32,295 nt of DNA from Paenibacillus wynnii (GCF_030812855.1 NZ_JAUSTK010000046.1:1-32295); one strand, 5' to 3'; numbered from the stretch's first letter, positions 14,295-24,196 are shown. Notes: generated by a model not told the origin, from the sequence alone. Numbers and translations are program-made.

Positions 14295-17200
14295 TTATTG
14301 GTGAGCCATCAGTGTATAGATTACCTGTGCACTTTCGGCACGGGTCATCAATCCGGCAGGTACAAATTGATTATTCGATCTTCCCTGAACCAACCCCAGC
14401 TCTGCGGCGGAATTCACGTAAGAAGCTGCCCATGCATGGATACTCGAAGCGTCTGAGAAAGTAAGCTGGTTGGCTGTACTCTCCATCTTCTTCCCTTGTT
14501 TAGCTTCCAGAGCCCGGACAAGCATAACGGCCATTTCCTCACGGCTGATCGTTGCATTAGGTGCAAACATGTCTTTGCTCCGTCCGTTAACAATACCCAG
14601 CTTAATAGCTGTTGCTACATAAGATGAATACCAAGCGTCCGTTGCTATATCGGCGAAGGCTGTCTGACCTTCCGCTTTCACACCGAGAGCTCGAACCAGC
14701 ATAGCGGTGAATTCCGCACGACTTACATTATTCTTCGGTCTAAATTCTGAAGCTGTAGCTCCATTTACAATTTGCTTCGCAGAGAGTGATTTAATGGCTT
14801 CGGATGCCCAATATCCTTCGGGAACATCTTTATACGATTTATCAATCTCTAGTACGGCATACTTACTAAAGTGGGTTACTTCTGCGGTCATGACTTTCCC
14901 ATTCAAGGTTCCGCCTACATACTCAAGCTTACCATTATCCCCTAAATAGTAGATGCCGATTAAGTCCTTATTCGGATTTCCTTTCAAGTTAAATGAAAGA
15001 GTGATCGGTTCCATGAAGCTCGCGGTCAAAACAGTGGTGCCGTCTTTTTTGAGCACACCCAGTTTGAATTCATACACATCAGATACATTGGTAACTTTAG
15101 TACCTTCCTTATTCAGTCGGTCCACCAAAGGTTTGGTTTCATTAATCTGAAGAGGATTTGCCTCAAATGAGATTTGGGAACCATCTGCTTCAGCATTGGA
15201 GACCGAACCTTGAATCGCACTCAATACCTTGTTAGGAATAGTTACGAGCATATCTCCCATCTTCACTACCAGATCGTTTACTCCGAGCGACATTGCTGCT
15301 TGAATTGGCAAAAGCACTATTTTCTTACCTTGGGCAATTTCGACTTCAACCTTACCATTCTTACCTTCCTTCAAGCTTTCGCTATTCACTACCTGAACGT
15401 TAGCAGGAGTCGTTGGAGAAGTAGGTACCGACCCTGAATCTCCATTTGGCGTAGCTGCTACAGCAGCCAGAATAACTGTTCCGCCGCTATCCCTGCCTGG
15501 CAGATTTACCGTTACCTTTTGTTCATTGGAAACCTTGTAGATGCTGCCGCTATACTCGTCTTTTACAAGAGCATTAGCAGCAAACGGCACCGGAATAGCT
15601 ACAGATAAAGTATCTGTCTTCGTATTGATAACCGTTACAACATCATCATTTCCGTAATGTTTGTTGAAAGCTAGATATCCGAGCGTATCTGAACCCGCTA
15701 GCTTTGTACGTATACCTTTGGAATATACCTTCGAATATTTGGCACGGATATTCAGCAGCTTCTGATAGTGATCATGAAGCCCCTGTTCAGCAGTGAGCTG
15801 ATCCCATGGCATATCTGCACGGTTCTCACTGAACTCTCCATTAGACATATCCCCGGCATTTTTACCAGAGCGGCCGAGCTCTTCCCCGTAGTAAATTACC
15901 GGCTGTCCTTTAGCCGTGATTTGCAGGGAAGCTGCGATCTTCAACTTGCCTTTGTCACCGCCTATAGACTCGGAGAGGAAGCCGTTCTCATCGTGGCTGC
16001 TCAGGAACTGGGCCATCATGGTTGTATTATCAATTTTGGATTCACGATCCTGCAGATAAGCATCGATATCATCGATTTTACCATTTGAAAAGTCTCTGGC
16101 TTTGTCCTTGAATCCAAAATCCAACAATCCATCCATTTGGCCTGTCTGCAGCAATCCACCGTTGTTATCTACGGTACCACCGAAGTATTCACCCACCATT
16201 TTAAAAGCCGGATCAATGGCAGTGAGTGCATTTTTGAATGCCTTCCAAGTTGTATCTTCCACATGCTTGACGGTATCGACGCGGAAATAATCAATGGTGT
16301 CTCCACGTTCAGTCCGTGCGTTATTCAGCCAGCCCGTCTGCCAGTTGATAATTTTCTCCCGTACTGCTGGATCTTCGGTCTTGAGATCAGGCAGACCTGC
16401 CAATTCACCTTTGATAGGATCTATGTTAGACGCCACGCCATCTGTGCGAAGCATTCCGTCAAAACGTGCTTTGTCTTCAGGAGTGATTGTCGGGCTATTA
16501 TCTTCCGGCTTCAGACCATAACCGGTGTGATTGAGTACAACGTCAACCATAATTTTAATACCCTTATCATGCGCCTTCTCGATCAGTTCTTTGAAGGTCG
16601 TCATGTCACCCAGATGCTCGTCAAGCTTGGTGAAATCTTTTGCCCAATAGCCATGATAGCCATACTGCTTGAAATCAGCCCCTACATTAAAGTCAATGTT
16701 ATCAACAATCGGCGTGATCCACAGCGTATTAATACCTAGCTTCTGTAAATAATCCAGATTATCTATCATTCCTCTAAAATCTCCGCCGTGATAGGCTTCC
16801 AATTGGGTTTTATCGACGTTGTCGTTGTTCGTCGTGTCCCCATCCTTGAACCGATCAGTCAGCGCGAAATAAATGCGAGCCTCATCCCAGTCAAAATCCA
16901 GCTTGGATCCGGTATAGGTTCTAGCTTTCACCTCAATCGTTGCGGTCTGTTTATGACTATTCCCATATTGGTCCACAAGTGTAATCGGAATACTCTTGAT
17001 ACCTGCAGCTACAGTAGCCTTCACTGCTATCGTCTGTTTAAGTATCTCTGTATCCAGTTTGACTTTGCTAGGGCCGCCGAGAGCAGTCAGATCCATATAA
17101 GCGTCTTTATAGATTACTTTCTCCGTAGAGCTCGCGTTCACCGTAACCGTCGCATTTTGGTTGGATGTAACTGCTTTTGGAGAAACAGTGGCCGTAATTA

Positions 17201-20200
17201 TTACCGATGGATTGTGATATACCATTACGGATGTACCGTTAACGGTGTTTTTCGGATCATTGATCTCATTGGTAACGCCATCTTCAGTAATTAGGAAAGA
17301 ATATTGGTTGGTCCCTTCTACTGCATGGGTCAGCTGGTAACTGAACCATTGCTTAGCTGAATCGTAAACCATCGGATATTCTGTACCGTTTATCTTCACT
17401 TTGGCACTCGTTATAGCTGCCATATTACCACTGCGGAAGAGTACTTCATCCCGGTAAAGGAACGTAATCCCACCGTCCTTCATGACGGGGCCGCTGATGC
17501 TCGGCTTAATATCGAGCTCTTTGACCATGCTGGTCACGTAGACTTTGGTGAAGGATTCACCCGGTGTCAACAAAATTTCACGATCTCCCGCATAATCCTG
17601 TTTGGCCTTATTCCAGTCCAGCGTATCCCCCGACTTCTTAATGAGCACAAATCCAACCTTCGTCGCCTGATTCGAAACCTCAATCAAAGCGCTTGCTTTT
17701 CCTCCTTCAAATTCCGTGAACTTGATCTCATCATCCTTGGCACCAGTAAACCATACCCAAAGACTCCAGTCCGAATAGTTCTTATCCTCACGGAGATAGG
17801 TAAACTTCACATAACGTTTACTGTCTACCGGCGCCGCAGTGACTTTAACTGTAACCTTGGATATTTTATCACCATAAGCCATTGTAATAACGGCCGTTCC
17901 TGGGGCGACAGCACTTACCAAGCCTTTATCCGTTACCACTGCTACTTCCGGTTTATTGGAGGAATAAGTGGCACTGTTCGTGATATTCTTTCTGCTGTCA
18001 TCATCGTATTTCGCAAAAACACTTGTCTGATGAGTTGTATTGGTTTGCAGCGCGTAGCTCACACTGTCTGTTTCCAAAGAATTCAATACAACGCCCGCAG
18101 CGTCCTTTTGGATAATCACAGCGGTCAATGGATCAAGCGTGATGGTGTTAGACGTAAGGGTGAACCCGGATTTAGTGGCTGTTATCGGCGTAACTCCAGC
18201 TTCATCGTTATCCACCAATACCTTGCCGCCGGTCAAATCCTCCGAAAGCGTAAGCGTTCTTGAGACACTGTCTCCATTCATAAAGACATAGTAGTTGCCG
18301 GTTCCGTCAGTCGCTTTATTCGTGTAGCCGATCACTAGATCACTTGCCTGGATTTCCGGAGCCGCGATGAGGTTAACATTGGAGTCCACCAGACTCTTGT
18401 CGCCAAGCCGGAAAGCATCCGTGGACTTTCTCAGCTCGATGAGGCCCGACGTGTACTTCCTTGTCGTGTTTTGTACAGGGAAATTTACTTCATCGGTTGC
18501 TTTGGTCCAATCAAACATGTTGATCGCATCTGACGAATCGTATGAATCGTGAATGAAATAGCCGAACGAATTATCGTTCCCATCCGTAAGCTCTGTATAT
18601 TTCTCCTCGGGAACACCCTCTGCCTTCCATTGTTTCGTACGTCCATATTCCTGGCCCGCATGCAGGAAGGACGTCCCCTGCGAAGTGAGGACCAGCATAT
18701 TGCCGAGCCTGATCCGCTTCTGTATTTCCAACTCGTTCTCATCGATTGCCGGATCTTTCTTGATGGATTGCGCAATAACATCGTGCAGCGTCAGATTGTC
18801 ATGGGCTTCGATATAAGGCACGATGTCGCCCGAATCATCCGCTGAAATATTTGAAGGCTGTCCTTTAATATTGTTCAGAATCGTTGTAATTGAACGCGCA
18901 CCGCCCGTTATAAATCTCGGTTCACCTTCCGAACCATACCCGGACTTCAATTCATTGCGGAATTCATCGGAGAATACGCCAACACTGTCCGTCTCATCCA
19001 TCCAGTCCTGGTCTGCGCCTTTACCCGCAAGGGATGGATCAGAAGCGGCACCGCCGAAGGTTCTCCAGCCTTCACCGATAAAAAGCGCCTTCGGGTTGAT
19101 TTCTGCTGCGGCATCATAGGCGGCCTGTACCGCGTCTGCTGTCGCATCACCCATCATGTCCCAGCGCATGCCGTCTATTTTGTACTCACTGAACCAGTAT
19201 TTTACGGAGTCCACCATCAGCTTCTCAGCCATCTTATGGTTGGTAGCCAAGTTGTTGCTGAAGCCTCCGATAAAACCTCCGTTTGCATCTTGGAATGCAT
19301 AGTAATTAGGCACGATATCGTTCAAAAATTCCTTCTTTGCCATGTGGGTATATACGACATCCAAAACGACACCCATCCCGGCTTCATGCACCGCATCGAT
19401 CAAGCCCTTTAATTCCTTGATCCTTTGCTCTGGATCGGCAGGATTCTCGGAATATGCGCCATCCGGTGAGAAATAGTTATGTGGATCATATCCCCAGTTG
19501 TATTCATTGCCTTTTGCCGAATAATCCGACTCTCTTTCACCCATAATCGTCTCATCCCCATAATACCAAGCCATTACAGGAAGCAGTTGAATATGAGTTA
19601 CACCCAGGGATTTAATATAATCGAGTTTCTTTTCAAAAGCATCATATGAGCCCCATCTTTCGCCCGTTAGGCTGCTTTCAATGGAAGGATCCGATGTAAA
19701 ATCCCGAACATGGACTTCATAAAGAATGGCATCTTCGCGTTTTTCGTAGCCTGTAATATTTGCGAAGTCAAACGAATCATTAGGGTCAGTTTGACCTAAG
19801 TCAACGATAGCCGCCTTACCCACCGTATCTCCATCAGCGCCCGGGGCACCCGTAGTATCCACTGTGAATACGGCCAGAGACTTGGCGTAAGGATCTAGAA
19901 CCGGCTTCGTAATTCCGTCGTTGGTAACTTCGTATTGATAGTAGTAACCGCGAACATCTGTTACCCCGGTTAAGTCATCAGGCGTAAGATTTACCGACCA
20001 TACGCCCTGCTCACCTTTAGTTAAATTCACACTGCCTATAGAAACAGCAGCATTATCTTTGTCGTATACACTTGCCACAACAGAGCTTGCTTTCGGAGCC
20101 CACAGCTTCAGGGTGGCAGACTTGCTGTCAGCTAAATAGGTAGCCCCGAGGTCATCCCCCGTATAATGGTACATTTCATCTAACATTCTCCACCCGGTAG

Positions 20201-21251
20201 AAGCAGTTACTGTTTTGCCCGAGTAAGTAACGCTTAGGGGAGCCTTATCCACATCAAATACCGGTGTATCCAATACAAGAGAAGTTGTACTGGCAATGGT
20301 TACGGCAGAAACCGGAATATCTGTCCCATCCTTGTCCTTCACAGTGATTTGACTCTTTAGGGCCGTTGCGTCCAGTCCGTCGGTCAAGGTGAAACCCAGC
20401 AATATTTTGCTGGTTGATACGACTTCAGCAGAAGTAAGACCCACTGCAACTTCTCCGAAAGGAGAAACATAGATGGTATTATCGCCTTCTTTTACCCATA
20501 GCTGCTTGTAACGATCCACTAGGCCAAAGGTTTTATCACCGCCGTCTTTCTCAGCGTTCGTTGGCTTTAATACGATAAAGCCGATTTTTTTGGCGTTTTC
20601 TTTTAGGGGAACATCCACATAAGCACCGAAACGGTCACTTTGTTCTGCTGTGAACGGGGTCGCGCCTGAAGACCAATTGGTCGATGGCGAAGCCACATCA
20701 TCCCACAACCATAGACCATACTGACTATGATTCGTATCTGATCTCATATAATGAATCCGAACGGTATTGGCAGGAAGCACAACCGGTTCGTAAGAGGTAA
20801 CTTCATTGGATCCTTGTTTGATCCAGATTTCATTCGTTTGGGGAGTGTTGATGGTGAAGAGCTTATCACCTGCATCTTTGTCCTGCGTGACGCGATTTAC
20901 AACGAGGAAAGAGATTTTCTTAGCAACACTCTTCAGTGCCACATCTACATAGGCTCCATAGGAATCCGTCTGCCCTTCCGGAAAAGGTACTGCACCTGTA
21001 GGCCAGCCAGAAGAGGGAGATTCTACATCATCCCACATCCATAGTCCCTGATTCGCATAATCCCCTGCAGTCCGGTTGTAATGAATGCGCATATGTCCTG
21101 TCGGAACGGCACTAACTGTATCCTGTGCTACCGTAAGAGTAGGTGATTCCTCTGCACGGATCTTCAACGGAGCAAAGCCGAAACTTGAAAATACTAAAGC
21201 AATAATCATACCGATAGCAAATAATCTCTTTCTCCATAAAGCAAAATTCAT
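14295..21251 (-). CDS. Secreted SLH-anchored bifunctional amylopullulanase
   Basis: This enzyme cleaves alpha-1,6 and alpha-1,4 bonds of pullulan and starch outside the cell. From ATG 21249-21251 (GGGAGG 9 bp upstream) it has 2318 aa; an in-frame ATG 20 codons earlier lacks a ribosome site. Order: signal peptide (1-33, cut near IRA-EE), two CBM41-like domains (about 53-156 and 163-265), CBM48 (about 360-460), a GH13 pullulanase (about 505-945; YNWGYDPHNY 584-593, nucleophile Asp698, acid Glu727, Asp818), a Big_2 domain (about 1055-1135), a third CBM41-like domain (about 1145-1240), two Ig-like domains (about 1250-1445), a GH13 alpha-amylase (about 1455-1845; VDVVLNH, Asp1659, Glu1688, Asp1754), a Ser/Thr/Pro linker (about 1935-1950) and three SLH repeats (about 2140-2318) binding wall polymer. 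Both catalytic sets look intact. It is monocistronic, with cre-like sites upstream. Confidence 0.96.
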   Translation of the reverse strand: MNFALWRKRLFAIGMIIALVFSSFGFAPLKIRAEESPTLTVAQDTVSAVPTGHMRIHYNRTAGDYANQGLWMWDDVESPSSGWPTGAVPFPEGQTDSYGAYVDVALKSVAKKISFLVVNRVTQDKDAGDKLFTINTPQTNEIWIKQGSNEVTSYEPVVLPANTVRIHYMRSDTNHSQYGLWLWDDVASPSTNWSSGATPFTAEQSDRFGAYVDVPLKENAKKIGFIVLKPTNAEKDGGDKTFGLVDRYKQLWVKEGDNTIYVSPFGEVAVGLTSAEVVSTSKILLGFTLTDGLDATALKSQITVKDKDGTDIPVSAVTIASTTSLVLDTPVFDVDKAPLSVTYSGKTVTASTGWRMLDEMYHYTGDDLGATYLADSKSATLKLWAPKASSVVASVYDKDNAAVSIGSVNLTKGEQGVWSVNLTPDDLTGVTDVRGYYYQYEVTNDGITKPVLDPYAKSLAVFTVDTTGAPGADGDTVGKAAIVDLGQTDPNDSFDFANITGYEKREDAILYEVHVRDFTSDPSIESSLTGERWGSYDAFEKKLDYIKSLGVTHIQLLPVMAWYYGDETIMGERESDYSAKGNEYNWGYDPHNYFSPDGAYSENPADPEQRIKELKGLIDAVHEAGMGVVLDVVYTHMAKKEFLNDIVPNYYAFQDANGGFIGGFSNNLATNHKMAEKLMVDSVKYWFSEYKIDGMRWDMMGDATADAVQAAYDAAAEINPKALFIGEGWRTFGGAASDPSLAGKGADQDWMDETDSVGVFSDEFRNELKSGYGSEGEPRFITGGARSITTILNNIKGQPSNISADDSGDIVPYIEAHDNLTLHDVIAQSIKKDPAIDENELEIQKRIRLGNMLVLTSQGTSFLHAGQEYGRTKQWKAEGVPEEKYTELTDGNDNSFGYFIHDSYDSSDAINMFDWTKATDEVNFPVQNTTRKYTSGLIELRKSTDAFRLGDKSLVDSNVNLIAAPEIQASDLVIGYTNKATDGTGNYYVFMNGDSVSRTLTLSEDLTGGKVLVDNDEAGVTPITATKSGFTLTSNTITLDPLTAVIIQKDAAGVVLNSLETDSVSYALQTNTTHQTSVFAKYDDDSRKNITNSATYSSNKPEVAVVTDKGLVSAVAPGTAVITMAYGDKISKVTVKVTAAPVDSKRYVKFTYLREDKNYSDWSLWVWFTGAKDDEIKFTEFEGGKASALIEVSNQATKVGFVLIKKSGDTLDWNKAKQDYAGDREILLTPGESFTKVYVTSMVKELDIKPSISGPVMKDGGITFLYRDEVLFRSGNMAAITSAKVKINGTEYPMVYDSAKQWFSYQLTHAVEGTNQYSFLITEDGVTNEINDPKNTVNGTSVMVYHNPSVIITATVSPKAVTSNQNATVTVNASSTEKVIYKDAYMDLTALGGPSKVKLDTEILKQTIAVKATVAAGIKSIPITLVDQYGNSHKQTATIEVKARTYTGSKLDFDWDEARIYFALTDRFKDGDTTNNDNVDKTQLEAYHGGDFRGMIDNLDYLQKLGINTLWITPIVDNIDFNVGADFKQYGYHGYWAKDFTKLDEHLGDMTTFKELIEKAHDKGIKIMVDVVLNHTGYGLKPEDNSPTITPEDKARFDGMLRTDGVASNIDPIKGELAGLPDLKTEDPAVREKIINWQTGWLNNARTERGDTIDYFRVDTVKHVEDTTWKAFKNALTAIDPAFKMVGEYFGGTVDNNGGLLQTGQMDGLLDFGFKDKARDFSNGKIDDIDAYLQDRESKIDNTTMMAQFLSSHDENGFLSESIGGDKGKLKIAASLQITAKGQPVIYYGEELGRSGKNAGDMSNGEFSENRADMPWDQLTAEQGLHDHYQKLLNIRAKYSKVYSKGIRTKLAGSDTLGYLAFNKHYGNDDVVTVINTKTDTLSVAIPVPFAANALVKDEYSGSIYKVSNEQKVTVNLPGRDSGGTVILAAVAATPNGDSGSVPTSPTTPANVQVVNSESLKEGKNGKVEVEIAQGKKIVLLPIQAAMSLGVNDLVVKMGDMLVTIPNKVLSAIQGSVSNAEADGSQISFEANPLQINETKPLVDRLNKEGTKVTNVSDVYEFKLGVLKKDGTTVLTASFMEPITLSFNLKGNPNKDLIGIYYLGDNGKLEYVGGTLNGKVMTAEVTHFSKYAVLEIDKSYKDVPEGYWASEAIKSLSAKQIVNGATASEFRPKNNVSRAEFTAMLVRALGVKAEGQTAFADIATDAWYSSYVATAIKLGIVNGRSKDMFAPNATISREEMAVMLVRALEAKQGKKMESTANQLTFSDASSIHAWAASYVNSAAELGLVQGRSNNQFVPAGLMTRAESAQVIYTLMAHQ

Positions 21252-21286
21252 TCGGTCAAACCTCCCATTATTTTGAATTCCTTTCA

Positions 21287-21300
21287 TGCAAGCGGTTGCA
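21287..21300. promoter_or_regulatory. cre-like site 1 in the amylopullulanase leader
   Basis: TGCAAGCGGTTGCA fits the CcpA consensus TGNAANCGNTNNCA at every fixed position. It lies 36 bp upstream of the start codon, where binding would act as a roadblock. Confidence 0.6.
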
Positions 21301-21483
21301 ACTTTTTGCATTCTCTCTCGCTAACTTTGGATCGTACCCTCCCTAAAACATTGATGGTCTTTGGAAGAACTCTTTTTAATGGCTATTCATACGTAAAATC
21401 TGCAACTCGGCGTCAATCCTGACTGATTGCAGACCTCCCTTCTTCAAAATTCCTTGTTTTCTTTCATAACTCCATCTTTTTTG

Positions 21484-21497
21484 CGCAAACGTTTGCA
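21484..21497. promoter_or_regulatory. MalR/LacI-family operator-like site 2
   Basis: The 12-bp perfect palindrome GCAAACGTTTGC (21485-21496) matches operators of maltose-type LacI-family repressors. It also fits the cre pattern except for the last base. It lies in the transcribed leader. Confidence 0.6.
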
Positions 21498-21569
21498 ATT
21501 TAGAGATGAAAGAATCCGTTCACTTTGATTTTTAATTACACAACAAATAATTTGCATAATTAAAATGTT

Positions 21570-21584
21570 TGGAAGCGCTTGCCA
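21570..21584. promoter_or_regulatory. cre-like site 3 at the amylopullulanase transcription start
   Basis: TGGAAGCGCTTGCC has the perfect AAGCGCTT core of cre and matches all but the last base of the consensus. It would occupy about +7 to +20 relative to the predicted start, an effective repression position. Confidence 0.65.
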
Positions 21585-21597
21585 TGTGCTGTTTATC

Positions 21598-21627
21598 ATA
21601 TTAAACCTGCAATCAAAACATTGTCAA
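21598..21627 (-). promoter_or_regulatory. Amylopullulanase promoter (sigma-A)
   Basis: On the minus strand a consensus TTGACA (21622-21627), an 18-bp spacer and TAATAT (21598-21603) predict a start near 21590 and an untranslated leader of about 340 nt. The rest of this 637-bp gap (21252-21888) holds the operator-like sites listed separately and the MCP terminator. I see no small gene in it. Confidence 0.65.
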
Positions 21628-21686
21628 CAAGTAATTTAATTCGCTTTTTCACAAAAAAAAGGCTAAATGACCCGAAAACCCGATAG

Positions 21687-21700
21687 AGACAACGTTTGCA
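21687..21700. promoter_or_regulatory. cre-like site 4 upstream of the promoter
   Basis: On the minus strand TGCAAACGTTGTCT matches the CcpA consensus except for the final base. It lies about 60-75 bp upstream of the -35 box, where a LacI-family regulator could loop to the downstream sites or activate. Confidence 0.45.
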
Positions 21701-21808
21701 CAAAGTTGCACAAAACTAATTTCATGTCCGACCTTAACAAGGTATTCAGAATATCTTTAGAATAACCATATGTTTGGCTGAGAAAGGGAAGAACCCTTTT
21801 AGATGTAA

Positions 21809-21880
21809 AAAGACCCCGTCAGCCCTACTTTTTCTTGGTCGAATTACGAATACGACACTAAAAAGTAGGGTGATCGGGCC
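21809..21880 (-). terminator. Long-armed terminator after the MCP gene
   Basis: Perfect 11-bp arms CCCTACTTTTT (21823-21833) and AAAAAGTAGGG (21860-21870) enclose a nested GTCG/CGAC hairpin. An outer CGGG/CCCG pairing is followed on the minus strand by GTCTTTTTAC. It starts about 10 bp after the stop codon. Confidence 0.75.
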
Positions 21881-21888
21881 TCTCTGTG

Positions 21889-23934
21889 TTAAATTTTAAA
21901 CTGTACCAGCAAATCCTGAAGCTCCTGAACCATTGAGCTTAATGATTGGGCGGAAGCCGATACCTCTTGCATGGAAGCCATTTGTTGCTCACTTGCTGCT
22001 GCTACGCTTTGTGTGGCGTCTGACGCTTCACCTGATATACGGGCTAGATCCTCCATTGTAGCGCTTATCTCCTGAGATCCGGTAGACATTTGCTCGGAGA
22101 CGGCAGATACCTCTTGGATCTGACTAACCATATGCTGAATATCCGTTACAATGCCGGTAAACGCTGCCCCCGCTTCTTCCACTAGTGCAGTGCTGTTAAA
22201 GACCGCTTTTGTGCCAATTGCCACCGATTTCACAGCGGCTTCGGTCTCTCCCTGCATTTCTTCGATAATCTCCTTGACCTTCTCTGCAGATAGCTTTGTT
22301 TGCTCGGACAGCTTGCGAATTTCTGAGGCCACTACAGCAAATCCTCTTCCATGTTCACCTGCACGGGCGGCTTCAATTCCAGCGTTCAATGATAGCAGAT
22401 TAGTCTGTATGCTGATCCCGCTGATAACGTTGATAATGTTGCCTATATCAGCGGATCTGACACGCAGCTGTTCCATGTGTGATGCCGTTATGGAAACGGA
22501 CCGATTGGCTTCGTTCATATCACTGACTGCCTGCTGGATAATTCCGTTCCCCTCCTGCGCCTGCCGGGAGGTATTGTTCGAAGCATCATACAATGTGGCG
22601 GAAGACTCGGAGATACGTTGGATACCCATAGCTAATTCCTCTAGCGACCTAGCGCTTTCTTGGGTTCTAAGAAGCTGATTTTCCGCCCCTGCTGCCACTT
22701 CCTGAATGGTATTGGCTATGTCTTCAGCTACCGTGCTTGTCTGCTCGGCGCTAGCCGTCAACTCCTCCGAGGTCGATGCGACATGTAAGGAATTCTCGGA
22801 TACCTTGGCCATCATTGTATTCAAAAGGCTGCTCGTATGATTCAAATTTTCGGCCATCCTGCCAAACTCGTCCTTCGACTTTACCTCAATAGAATATGTG
22901 AAATCACCTTGTGCCAGATGTTCGGCCATCGAATTAACACGGGCCGTATGGGCTGTTAAGTTGCGAGTATACAGTAGAATAACCACGACAATAAGAACGA
23001 TTCCAATTAAAAGTACAGTTAAAATTTGCAGCATCAATGCATTTATTTGAGTGGTAAGTTCTTGATCCGGCAGGGCAACTGCTAAGATCCAGTCTGTCTG
23101 ATCTAACTTTGAATAATAGACATGAATGAGCCCTTGGGAGGAATTATAAGTTGAAGCTCCATTACCTTCTTTCAGGATGGTATTTGCTAAAGTAGATATG
23201 ACGAGATCCGTGTCTTCCTGGAGCTTTTTCTTCATGATTTTATCGGTCTCCGGCCCTGCTAGATAAGTACCGTTCTTGTCGAGCATAAACGCCCAACCTG
23301 TGGCTCCTACTTGTGTCTCAGTGACGATTTTCTGCACTGTGTCCAAGTTAATATCACCGGTGGTAACGGCAATAAAACGTTGTTTATCGTCATACACAGG
23401 AACGGATGCTGTAACCATCGTTGACTTTGTTGTTTCGTCATAAAAGGGATCCGTGTAACGCACCCCTTTTTGGTTAACAGCAATTTTATACCATTCTTGT
23501 GAAGGATAGTCATATTGGGGATCACTATAGGCGTGAGTTACGGTAACTTGGTTCTGATCGTGATACGCATAGGTTGAAGCATACTTCATCTTGTCGTTAT
23601 ACATATTCGGTTCAAAGTAAATGCCTACACCGAAAGTCTCTGAATTGACATCAAGCGTGTTCTTAAAAAGCATGTCATAGTCCTCTAAGCTGAGTTTGTT
23701 ATAGTGGCTTTGAATCGACTTCGCTATCGTCTCTGGCACTCTCCCATGGGAGGATATCCGCTTCTGGATGCTTTGACTGGTGTTTGCCAGCTGTTCCTTC
23801 ATACTGTTGCCCGTCTGCTCAAGCAGAAGACTACGGGACTTAAGAATGACAACTGACGAGATGCCCATGACAATGATAAGTAGCAGCGGCAGAATTATAA
23901 GAAGGGTTTTGGCTTTGATACTCCTAAGCTGCAT
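21889..23934 (-). CDS. Methyl-accepting chemotaxis protein (dCache-HAMP-MA)
   Basis: This 681-aa transmembrane chemoreceptor has TM1 at about 9-32 and an extracellular double-Cache ligand domain at about 35-290 (including VTASVPVYDDKQRFIAVTTG). TM2 lies at about 299-323, HAMP at about 324-376, and a cytoplasmic coiled coil has the conserved hairpin tip NLLSLNAGIEAARAGEHGRG at about 512-531. The ligand is unknown; dCache receptors often bind amino acids or organic acids. AAAGGAG lies about 10 bp ahead of the ATG. It is monocistronic, with a SigD-like promoter upstream and a strong terminator downstream. Its position next to a starch-degrading enzyme is suggestive but proves no functional link. 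Confidence 0.96.
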   Translation of the reverse strand: MQLRSIKAKTLLIILPLLLIIVMGISSVVILKSRSLLLEQTGNSMKEQLANTSQSIQKRISSHGRVPETIAKSIQSHYNKLSLEDYDMLFKNTLDVNSETFGVGIYFEPNMYNDKMKYASTYAYHDQNQVTVTHAYSDPQYDYPSQEWYKIAVNQKGVRYTDPFYDETTKSTMVTASVPVYDDKQRFIAVTTGDINLDTVQKIVTETQVGATGWAFMLDKNGTYLAGPETDKIMKKKLQEDTDLVISTLANTILKEGNGASTYNSSQGLIHVYYSKLDQTDWILAVALPDQELTTQINALMLQILTVLLIGIVLIVVVILLYTRNLTAHTARVNSMAEHLAQGDFTYSIEVKSKDEFGRMAENLNHTSSLLNTMMAKVSENSLHVASTSEELTASAEQTSTVAEDIANTIQEVAAGAENQLLRTQESARSLEELAMGIQRISESSATLYDASNNTSRQAQEGNGIIQQAVSDMNEANRSVSITASHMEQLRVRSADIGNIINVISGISIQTNLLSLNAGIEAARAGEHGRGFAVVASEIRKLSEQTKLSAEKVKEIIEEMQGETEAAVKSVAIGTKAVFNSTALVEEAGAAFTGIVTDIQHMVSQIQEVSAVSEQMSTGSQEISATMEDLARISGEASDATQSVAAASEQQMASMQEVSASAQSLSSMVQELQDLLVQFKI

Positions 23935-23982
23935 GTTGTAAATGCTCCTTTTCCGTGATTAAAATAATAGCTCATAAGTCAT

Positions 23983-24010
23983 ATATCGACTTGTTTCGAC
24001 ATTATTATTA
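23983..24010 (-). promoter_or_regulatory. SigD-like flagellar/chemotaxis promoter of the MCP gene
   Basis: On the minus strand GTCGATAT (23983-23990) differs by one base from the SigD -10 consensus GCCGATAT. TAAT lies 16 bp upstream (24007-24010), compared with consensus TAAA at 15 bp. Chemoreceptor genes in Bacillus are commonly SigD-dependent. Confidence 0.55.
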
Positions 24011-24126
24011 ATGGTGTTTTCTAACAATCTTTAGATGGTATCATAAAATTAAAGGACAACAGCGGGGTTCGATGAGTTGAAGCAGGATATTAGAGGAAAT
24101 AACGATTAGCCATTCGCTATTTTAAT

Positions 24127-24165
24127 CAAAAAAAAGGACCTCAGCCATTACTAAGCTGAAGTCCT
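24127..24165 (-). terminator. Terminator of the DedA-thioredoxin-MBL operon
   Basis: AGGAC-c-TCAGC pairs with GCTGA-a-GTCCT (24135-24165, one mismatch, loop of about 9 bases). On the minus strand it is followed by eight T. It starts about 30 bp after the MBL gene. Confidence 0.85.
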
Positions 24166-24196
24166 CATCATTATTCAGGTGAAGAAACTAATATCC

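Noticed and set aside
21628..21800. Possible small plus-strand terminator AAAGGG-AAGAA-CCCTTTT (21784-21800)
   Set aside because: There is no plus-strand gene upstream; the stem is short and probably incidental.
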